64,000 nt of DNA from Ehretia macrophylla (Eukaryota > Streptophyta > Magnoliopsida > Boraginales > Ehretiaceae), in assembly GCA_037974665.1 (NCBI GenBank), contig CM075775.1, positions 30,075,732-30,139,731 on the forward strand. Reading direction: 5' to 3'. Below, in pieces: positions 55,348-64,000 of the stretch. The first letter of the stretch is position 1, and each line of letters starts with the position of its first letter. The translations under genes and the position numbers were made by a program. The notes beneath the pieces are model-generated. The model made no database searches. It was not told the DNA's origin and saw nothing but the letters and a program-made list of their open reading frames with translations.

Positions 55348-58300
55348 CTAGTAGGGCTCAACAGGTGCGCGGAAGCTAGCTCCTGCATAGACAGCTTCTG
55401 ATCCAAGCTCCTCTTCAATTCTCAAGATCTGCATACATCAATGCAGTTTAGTAGACAAGTAATAATACTAAGGATATATCTTACTAGAGAAAAGAATAGT
55501 AGTAAAAAAAGGATTTTACCTGGTTGTACTTCGCGAGACGCTCTGACCTGCATGGTGCTCCAGTCTTGATTTGGCCCTGCTCAGGTCATGGACGTACAAC
55601 AAATATTAATACCGGTGAAATAAAAGAAAACTAATGAAAATAGCTGAAGGCTCATTTCATAAGGATTACCGTTGACAAACCCACAGCAAGATCAGCAATG
55701 AAGGTGTCCTCGGTCTCTCCACTGCAAAGCAATTAAGTGAAACTTCAGAAAGCTGTGTACATCACCATAAATTGACGTCTGTAACACTGCAGGAATTGAC
55801 GTCTGTAACACTGCAGGGCTTAAATTTCATACCTGCGGTGACTGGTCATTACACCCCACCCAGCTCGCTTGGACATTCTAACAGCTTCAATACTCTCGGT
55901 CACAGATCCAATTTGGTTAACCTGTCATCGAGTCAAGTACATCATTGAATGAAATACTGAGACAAGACGAGGAGAAAAGGTATCGGAAATAAAGGGGGAG
56001 AGGGCAGGGAGCTGTAGCTAATATCATTATCTGATTTTTATACCTTAAGGAGAAGCGCGTTGCAGGTCTTTTGCTTGATTGCCTTCTCCACTCTCTGTGG
56101 ACAAGAATTGCATACAGAGGTTAAATTACAGAAAAGACGAGCGCTATAGCACTCAAATAAATCCAGCACCCAGCATAAAGATATAAAAGGAACCTGACCT
56201 TAGGATTGGTGACCAAGAGATCATCTCCTACAATCTGTACTTGCTCACCAATTTCCGTGGTTATCTTGGCGTAGGTTTCCCAGTCATCTTGGTCAAATGG
56301 ATCCTCAATTGACACAATAGGATATTCAGCCACAAATGACTTGTAAAGGTCTTTGAGCTGGTCGCCTGATATCTTTTGCGAGCCATCATTGTTCTGCAAT
56401 GACAAACCAATAAAACTTGAAACTGAAAAACCACTGCAAAGCTCTGCCACATGTAAATTGCAATTGAATACTAATGTTTGAAATTCAGGAACCCTTTTAT
56501 TGTTCAAGATCAAGGCAATAGCAAGTCGACAACATTCCACAGAATTTTTTCACGAGATCTAATAATAGTCTTAGATCGAAGGGCACATCATTTGGATAAA
56601 GAGATGAATTGAATTCAACAAACTTACCTCTTCTTTGAAGTTCAAATTGTACGTTTTGTCTTTTCCATCATAGAATTCAGAAGCAGCAACATCCATTCCA
56701 ATAACCACCTATACAAACAGAATGTCAAACTTTTGATCTCGTTCTCCCTAAAATGTCTAAAATAAAGAAATGCACAGAAACTCACCTTGCCAGTGTAACC
56801 TGCCTTAGCAATGGCTGTCTTAAGCAATTCAAGACCTTCCTTGTTCTCCTGCAGTTTTAGAAGCAGAACACCATAAATACACTAGAGACACGATTCAAAC
56901 AAACAGCGACTATAAGCATCAACCCTTCACCAACCTGGATGTTAGGAGCAAAGCCACCCTCATCACCAACATTTGTAGCGTCCTGACCGTATTTCTTCTT
57001 AATAACGGACTGAAAGAGAGATTGCATTAATGAATAACGGTGACAAAGCAGACAGACTTTACAACAATGTGTTCGAGGAAAATAAACCAGAGCAAAAGCA
57101 TTTTCTAAAACTTCTATTTAAACACAACTTGAAATTGGCCCACAGAACTTGTATTCACAGCTCCTTAAACACTACAGGAGGCACATGTATAGGTACAGAA
57201 TAGAACAATAAGATAAGCTAGATAGTTCTAGGAAATCAAAAGCCTTGTTAGTATAGTATATTGACAATGCACAGCATCCAAATATCTCAATACCAAGTGT
57301 TGTGAATAATCTTAGTAGTGGAATATTGGAAATGAACAAATACATTATCTTATCTTAGCAAATGGAGCCTTGCTCTTAATTAACAATAACAGAAAATCAT
57401 ATCATCGCACTTGAACAATGAACCAGTAGGAAATATACCGAACACAAGACCAATTTAAAACGAGGGGAAGTGAAAAAGTCATGCATACCTTCAAATGGTG
57501 ATATACTTCAACACCCATCTTCATAGCCTCCTTGAAGGTGGAAGCTCCAGTGGGAAGAATCATAAATTCCTGAAATGAAGGAACTCGTGAGAAACTCAAG
57601 TTCAGATGGAGACGTTAATATTAAGCATAAAACCATTACAAAATACATGCCTGCATGGCAAGTTTGTTTCCTGCGTGTGATCCACCGTTAATAACATTGA
57701 AGGCAGGAACTGGTAATACCAACTTCTTGTTTCCAGCCAAGTTGGCAATATGCTGCATACAGAAGATACATTCATATCAGATCCTAGCTAACAGGGGATA
57801 AATGTAAGCCTAAAATGTGTTCATAACTAAATACCACAAGCCCCCCATTGCAATTTCAACATGCAAAACCATTCAGAGATGAGGTAGTACAAAAGAATTC
57901 ACTTGAGCATATTTTAAATCAGAAGATAAGAGAGTATTGGTTCACTTCGAATTATACAAACACTCCATTCTGGATCATAAAATTCGATAACCACTACAAT
58001 TAAAAGGAAGTGTCATCCTATACACATGAATAACAGATGAAACAGTTGTTTAAACTTTAAAAGAGCCGAGAGGACAAAAAGATAGCCGCACAGCAGTAAT
58101 ACAACGAAATATAAGAATATACCTTGTAAAGGGGAATGCCCTTGACAGCAGCCCCAGCTTTGCACACGGCAAGAGACACAGCCAAAATAGCATTGGCTCC
58201 AAGCTGAAAAGGGAAATAAGGTTCAGAAACAAATACTTTAATGTTAAAAACACGCACAAATAACCAAATCAATTGAATGGATACCTTTTGCTTGCACCAA

Positions 58301-59867
58301 CCCCACTCGTTTTGAGTTCCATCAAGTTGCTGAACCATGAAGTTGTCAATACCAGTTTGATCAGTTGGGTCCTGTGAATCCACAAAATTACATTCAGAAA
58401 TAAGATTGATCATCACAGTCAGGGGCCAATATCATAGATGAACCAAGATTTATAGTAGTTCGTGCAAACAAACCTTGCCAATTAGAGCAGGACCAATGAT
58501 TGAGTTCACATTGTTAACAGCCTATGTGATCATAAGAAGAGTTAGAAGGTCAAACATATAACAGTACGAGTTCATCTTCTATTCTCTTTTTTTTAATTTA
58601 ATTCAGAATCGGGGTTGGGGTAAAGATTCAGGTTCGGGATCATGGGTTAAAGGTGAACATGAATTAACTCAAACCTTTGAGACACCCTTTCCAAGGTAGT
58701 CAGATCCTCCATCTCTTAATTCAAGAGCCTCGTAGATTCCTGCAGAATTGGGCCATTGCATTCACAGGTCATCAAAATTCCCAAAAAATTGGGCAACGAT
58801 ATGTATAAGTCATGACAAAATATTCACTACACAAGAAAATACTTACACAGGAAACGAATATTTCTTGACGTAGAAGATTAATTCATATACTAACAACTAG
58901 CATTATCATCCAGATTTCACAAAAAGAACACCAATTAACAAAAGAAAAAAAAGGATATACTTTCTCTGATTCATGATCTAATTAAATTAAAAAATTTAAT
59001 TTGATTCTTCAAATTCTAATATTCATTTAATCCATCAAACATAATTCTATAAGAGTTCTGAACCAGAAACAAGCACACAATAATAACGCACTTTTCTCTT
59101 TTGCTTTTTGGATACTTAATACTGGAAAGTGCTGAGATAAGGAGAAATGCTTCGGCCGGTGAATCATTCATTCAACCGGACCTTTAAATCATTTCCTTTC
59201 TATCCGAGCAGTTCGATCTAAATACTCGAAACTACAAAAGCACCCCTTCCTATATTTCTAAACTTCCCATGAGATGAGAAATCTTACCGGTGGATGCACC
59301 ACTAGGAACAGCAGCCCTAGCCAAATGACCATTTGATAGTATCACATCCACCTCTTAAATACACAAATATACACATTTATATATACACATAAATTGAAAT
59401 TATATATATATCATTCTAATAGGCTGAAATTTACACATCTATGAATATACAAATAAACACATATTAAAAAAATAAAAAAATAAAAAAATAAAACAAAAAC
59501 AATTTCACTGTTAATTTACACGTCTATTAAATATAAAAATACACACATATATTTAAAAAATAAAATAAAATAAAACAAAAAAATATATCTCAACATACTT
59601 TCACTGTTAATTTACAAAATATAAAACAAATAAATCAAATCTATTTGAAATTAATTAGTCCTCAAACAAAAATACACTAAACAGATCTTATAAATCTATT
59701 TAATTATGTGATTTTTGTAAAGTAATTAGTCGACTAAACAAAAGTGAAAAGGTGAAATGGATCGGAAACATAGAGAACATCCAGAAAGGAACGGGACGAA
59801 CCTCGACCGTAGGATTACCACGGCTGTCGAAGATCTGACGGGCCTTAACGTGCTTTATGGTCGCCAT
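55348..59867 (-). CDS. ENO: Enolase (2-phosphoglycerate hydratase), cytosolic type
   Basis: Catalyses 2-phosphoglycerate to phosphoenolpyruvate in glycolysis. Seventeen exons, in coding order: 59,867-59,802; 59,351-59,288; 58,739-58,675; 58,521-58,474; 58,371-58,285; 58,203-58,123; 57,752-57,651; 57,569-57,489; 57,009-56,935; 56,848-56,786; 56,708-56,628; 56,393-56,199; 56,094-56,044; 55,921-55,833; 55,721-55,670; 55,576-55,520; 55,428-55,348. Sum 1,338 nt, 445 residues, the usual plant length. It starts [19 protein letters not shown] with no transit peptide, so cytosolic. Catalytic and metal residues are all present: Glu172 (QEF), Glu215 (GDEGGF), Asp250 (GMDVAA), Glu301 (SIEDPF), Asp328/329 (VGDDL), Lys353 (LLLKVNQIG), His381 (SHRSGETED), Lys404 (GQIKTG). 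It ends PVEPY. All introns GT-AG except one GC-AG. Similar plant enolase genes (LOS2) also yield a shorter transcription repressor; not tested here. Confidence 0.96.
55770..55817. repeat. 24-bp tandem duplication in an enolase intron
   Basis: AATTGACGTCTGTAACACTGCAGG occurs twice back to back (55,770-55,793; 55,794-55,817), identical, inside intron 14. Confidence 0.93.
57570..57650 (-). other. GC-AG intron of enolase (intron 7)
   Basis: On the minus strand exon 7 ends GCCATGCAG followed by GCATGT, and exon 8 starts GAATTTATG. The join gives AMQEFMIL, the invariant enolase sequence holding catalytic Glu172, so the donor is GC. The acceptor is TTTCAG. No nearby GT donor keeps this protein sequence. 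Confidence 0.88.
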
Positions 59868-59970
59868 TTGATCGTAGATCTGAGAGAGACAGGTTTGAGT
59901 GAGAGAGCAGTGGTTATAGACGATGATGATCGAAACGAGGTTACGGTACAGCTAAGTATTTATAGATAGA
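59868..59970 (-). promoter_or_regulatory. Enolase core promoter and 5' UTR
   Basis: On the minus strand TATAAATA at 59,964-59,957 lies about 90 bases before the start codon, implying a 5' UTR near 60 bases. The start context is GATCAAATGGCG. Identity of the box is by consensus. Confidence 0.55.
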
Positions 59971-61853
59971 TTACGATTAATTAGAGCCGTTGGATTGTCA
60001 CGTGATTAGTGTTACTGTACTAACTTTTTCTGTACTAACTTTTTTTAATTAATTAGAGCTTTTAGGTTTGGAGTGGGCAACAAGATAATGCTTGAAACAA
60101 TGGGCTATGTCTTTGCAAAATTCAAATTTGCCTTTTCCTATCTTAGAAAAGTTTTTCCTTTTTCCTATAGAAGGCAAATATCTCATGTGGTCACAAAATT
60201 TTTATGAAATATCACAATATGAATAGATCTTATTTACCGGTAAGAGTAAGGATATCTATAAGTTTGTATCGTGATGTATTTATTGCAAAAGGCAAACATC
60301 ACTATTCCAAAATATTGATAAGTCATTAGACAAACGTGATTTTAAATTTTTTTTTAAATGAAAATTTAGGATCCAATTTTTCATTTGGTGCTATTTGATA
60401 CATTTTAAATAAATATTTTATTAGTCAAAATTAATCGTTCTTTTCTATAAAAAAAACATACGTTAAAATAAACATATAATTAATCACACAAGACATATGT
60501 ATCTTATTGTTATTTTTTGAATGAAAATCGATAATTAGATTAACGAAGTCTAAGACTTCAAACATGAACAACCAAAAGGCATGAAAATTTTAAGATTGAA
60601 ATATCAAGTAATAAAAAGTTAAGAGATTTTTCCTTGTATTATTCATTAAATCAAATTAAACATGGAGAGTTATTTGAGTTTGTTTTTATTGTTATTCAGG
60701 AGAGGTCTAAAGCGGTATAACATAATTAGCGAGACTCGACTTGTAATCTCTCACATACAGCGAGTAACCTTATCACTGGATTAAAGCATCTCACATACAG
60801 CGAGTAACCTTATCACTGGACTAAAACCTCTCACATACAGCGAGTAACCTTATCACTGGACTAAAGCCTTAGTGATGAGTTATTTAAGTTTTTGAAATTA
60901 TTCTTTTCTCTTCTTTTTTTTTGAAGTTTATAGAAGTGAAGGCTCTTCATTCCTCTTTATTGGTCAATTAAGCTAGGATGTCCATATTGAATCATAGCAG
61001 GTTCGAAAATTTCAGCACTAACCAACACGTTCACTAAATTCCTTTAATAGTCAAATGTTGTGTCCCAAAAAAATCAGCTCAAAACCAAAAAATAAATAAA
61101 TAAATAATAATAATAATAATAAAACAAAGAAAAAAGGATTGACTTTGCTTTCTATTGTCAAGAAACAACTAAAGAAATAAAGTCAATACCAAAAAAAAAA
61201 ATCTATAGAATAACCGGTTTGTACCTCCTTCAAAACAAAAGGGCAAAAAAAAAAGGCACTGTTTTACTAACCACAACTTCATATAATAATTAAATGTGGC
61301 AAGGATTAGAGCTTTAGCTCACACAATCTTATTTTGCTTGGCAGATTTGGAAGACTATGGTGTATACAATGCTTTTAAAATTGTTTAACATATAAAATTA
61401 TAACAAAGTGCACTCAATAATGCGCAATTGCACATCATGAGTCATGACCCTGTTCACGCATGGTTTTAGATGTCACATATTTGTTAGATCAGTATACACA
61501 TGGTTCTATGGTCTACTTCTCATTGTGAATATGAAAAATTGTTAAATTATTTTTTTTAAATAATATTATTTAATATGTGTTATACGACTTAATTTTTATT
61601 TAAATAAAAAAAATAAAAATTATTGATTTAAGTATACGTATAGAATCCATCGCCCGTTTACAATTCTTTAATGGAACTAGCTTTCAACGGTTGGATGCGT
61701 CAATCATCGTGCCACCCCCCACCATGAGAATCTTTAGTGTCATATGCTTTTTAGTACATTGGCATATTCCATTGCTTTTAAGTTCTAAAGAATAGTAAAG
61801 TAGGTGTTCCATTTCTTTCTTCCTCTTCACACTTTTTTTGCTCCTCTTCTATA
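59971..61853. other. Intergenic DNA upstream of enolase
   Basis: AT-rich. Apart from the tandem repeat at 60,749-60,868 and simple repeats (AATA)n near 61,090-61,125, I see no feature. Confidence 0.45.
60749..60868 (+). repeat. 40-bp tandem repeat, three copies
   Basis: TCTCACATACAGCGAGTAAC starts at 60,749, 60,789 and 60,829, an exact 40-bp period. Each unit continues CTTATCACTGGA(T/C)TAAA. Copies differ at only a few positions. Confidence 0.92.
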
Positions 61854-61862
61854 GTCGTTTTA

Positions 61863-62816
61863 GGGTGAAGTACACCAAACTTTTTTGTGATTTGTCGAAA
61901 GTACATAACACTTTTTTATAGTTCAAAAACTCCCTGATCACTATCCTATAATTTTCAAAAGTGTACAACACCCCCTTACCGTTAAAAAATCCGTCATATT
62001 TAACGGAAAGAATTAATTTTTAAATTTTTTTACTTAAATAAAATATTTTTTAAACAAAAATACCCTTAATTCAAAATATTTTTTTTTCCTTTTCTTCTTT
62101 CTTATATACCCACTATTTCACCCAAAAAAAAAAAATGGAACCCCCCACCCCACCCCACCCCACCCCACCCCCCAGCCATATGTGTGTGTATATATATATA
62201 TATATATTCCTATGGTGTGTGGGTAAGATTTAAGCTGCGATGAACAACAGAGAAGCAAAGAAAGCCAAATTGTATTACTGGAATTTTGATTACAAAATTC
62301 TGAAGCAAGAGCTTCTTTTGGAAATGTAAAATAACAAGCAAAGAAAATTAACAACTCTAAGAATGATTTCGATGCCTATGTGATCAGCAAGGTGGGTTGG
62401 TTTCTTTCCGCGTCATTCGCTCCTACGTGTCTGATAAGTTGGCAACTTCTCTTGGCTCATTACAGTGTGTATATATATATATATTAGGCTGCGGGAAGGG
62501 TGGGGGTGATGACCGGGGGGGGGGAGAAGGGTGTGTTGTTGTTGGGCAAGATGATCTAACAGGTTTTTTGTAAAAAAAAAAAATTATTTATTATTTTTTT
62601 GGCCGATATATATATATATAGAAAAGGACAAAAGAGAGGGAAAAAAAAGAATTGAGGGCATGTATGTAATTTTACAAATTATGTTAAATCATTTTGATGA
62701 CAGGGGGGTGTTGTACACTTTCAAAAACTATAAGGTAGTGATCAGGGGCTTTTTGAACTATAGGGGGGTGTTGTGCACTTTTAACAAATTATAAGGGGGT
62801 TTGGTGCACTTCACCC
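61863..62816. mobile_element. MULE-type foldback element, family B-like
   Basis: The ends GGGTGAAGTACACCAAAC and GTTTGGTGCACTTCACCC are inverted repeats. Both arms share TGTACAACACCCCC or its complement and a CTGATCACTA phrase. The flanking 9-mers GTCGTTTTA and ATCTTTTTA agree at seven of nine positions, consistent with an old 9-bp duplication. The interior carries a (CCCCA)n run at about 62,141-62,174 next to (TA)n, and a G run at 62,514-62,524. Confidence 0.75.
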
Positions 62817-62863
62817 ATCTTTTTATTTTGTTTGTCATCTTCTTTACTATAGTTAGATATTTT

Positions 62864-63292
62864 GGGTTTGTTTTGTCTAGTTGTAAAATTTTAATTATTA
62901 AATTGTAGAGTTTTTAATAATAAAATTTTAGTTAAAAGTGTTATTGAACAAAAGTTATTAATTATCTAGCCTTATGATAAAGAGAGAAGATGAAAGATGA
63001 GTTGTATTGGAAAATCATTTCATAATTAGTACATTCTTTAAGGCAAGACGTCTAGATTCTCAACAATTTTGAAAGCAATGCTGAGCTTTCAAAAATATGG
63101 AAGAGTGTTTTTGAGGAAAAAAAAAAATAGCTTCATGATGTAAAAATAATTTTACAAAAGACCTTTTTCGAAAAACTTCAATTCAGTTTTTTTCTTTTTT
63201 AATTTTGGATTTTACCTAAAAAAAAAATTAAATATTGAACCGAATAGGTTAATTTCAACTTCTAAATTCACATAAATATTTTTCACTAAATG
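62864..63292 (+). mobile_element. MITE family D copy 4
   Basis: Starts GGGTTTGTTTTGTCTAGTTG then TAAAATTTTAATTATTAAAT and shares AGTGTTATTGAACAAAAG with the copy at 41,566-41,954. It appears to hold an extra insert near 62,975-63,055. The right end is approximate. It is non-coding. Confidence 0.6.
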
Positions 63293-63309
63293 GAGTGTGT
63301 GATTTGACT

Positions 63310-64000
63310 AGCATTACTGTGACACCCTGATCCCTCTCGAGACCGGGAATTCTATCAATCAAACTAATCACAACCCAAACCAAACCCGGGCAAAATTTTC
63401 AGGAAAAACGGACGGAGTCTCCCCTGTTTATAGGCGAAATGCAAAACCTGTAATAGCATATAAATGGACCACCACCGTGTCCAACCATACAAAACTTCCT
63501 CAAGGCCATCCGAGCCTCGGTTCTCAACAATTTAAACTCAGCAAGTATACATACATTTCCAATTTAAAAACTAACCTATCTTTTCATTTTGACAAGTACA
63601 TTCAATTTAGGCAATTAAACCATACAAAGCTACTGCATAAAATAAACTATCATGCCATTCTAATTCTTTTCCTTTGGACATTACAGCCATGCATTGAAGT
63701 TAAGCTATATTAACTATATACAGAATCTAACTTATCAAACCATTCCAACTACATAGCTAGATTTATATTACATTTCTTTTAACAATAATTACATACAACA
63801 TAAAAGCATACAAATTTATAACTTTGACAACTCAAGTTACATAGGCACTCAAGACAACTCTTCAAGCACGGACTTTCACGAAATCACGAACTTTTCAGCT
63901 AACAGGGCATTTCCTGAAATGTGGTGGTGAGGAGTGAGTATACACAACACGTATACTCAGTGAGGGCGAGACAGATATCGAATTGGAGAGAAAGAAGATC
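63310..64000. other. Probable repeat fragment running off the window
   Basis: From TGTGACACCCTGATCCC at about 63,319 the composition changes to a less AT-rich sequence that continues to the window edge. The opening phrase resembles the border of some plant LTR elements. The open frame at 63,477-63,713 has no domain. Confidence 0.35.

Noticed and set aside
59757..59969. Plus-strand frame over enolase exon 1
   Set aside because: It is the antisense shadow of the enolase first exon and 5' UTR.

Overview
This window is nuclear DNA from a flowering plant, most likely a eudicot. The evidence is two spliced plant genes with AT-rich introns, plant-type LTR retrotransposons, many small MITE-like elements and an AT-rich background. 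The species cannot be named from sequence alone; an asterid is a guess.

Layout. Positions 1-15,130 carry no gene I can support. They hold small DNA transposons (MULE-type foldback elements with 9-10 bp target duplications, hAT-type elements with 8 bp duplications, a PIF/Harbinger-type element with TTA duplication), a tRNA-derived SINE, a LINE 3' end and an RNase H-like pseudogene. Positions 15,141-37,032 form one nested transposon block. A long-TIR foldback element was invaded by a Copia element (+) at 15,379-25,221. That Copia was invaded by a reversed copy of the same family (16,646-24,968), and that copy by a gag-only Ty3/gypsy element (21,011-24,848). Independently, an 11.2 kb Ty3/gypsy element of the Tat type (25,400-36,599) entered the foldback element. 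Target duplications support most levels of this order. Positions 37,042-45,380 are gene-free with more MITEs and a 377-bp tandem duplication.

The genes lie in the right third. HD2 (plant-specific nucleolar-type histone deacetylase) runs forward at 45,549-49,448 in ten exons coding 309 residues. One intron has no GT donor and looks like a U12-type AT-AC intron next to a 20-nt microexon. A tRNA-Leu(UAA) lies at 51,963-52,045. Cytosolic-type enolase runs in reverse at 55,348-59,867 in 17 exons coding 445 residues, with all active-site residues and one GC-AG intron. HD2 and enolase converge but have no obvious functional link (chromatin versus glycolysis).

I see no bacterial-style operon, CRISPR array or rRNA. 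The points most worth checking are the AT-AC intron, the four-level nest, the C-to-T pattern of stop codons in the Tat element, the palindrome-rich 3' region of that element, and the long-hairpin foldback element at 4,500-5,170.
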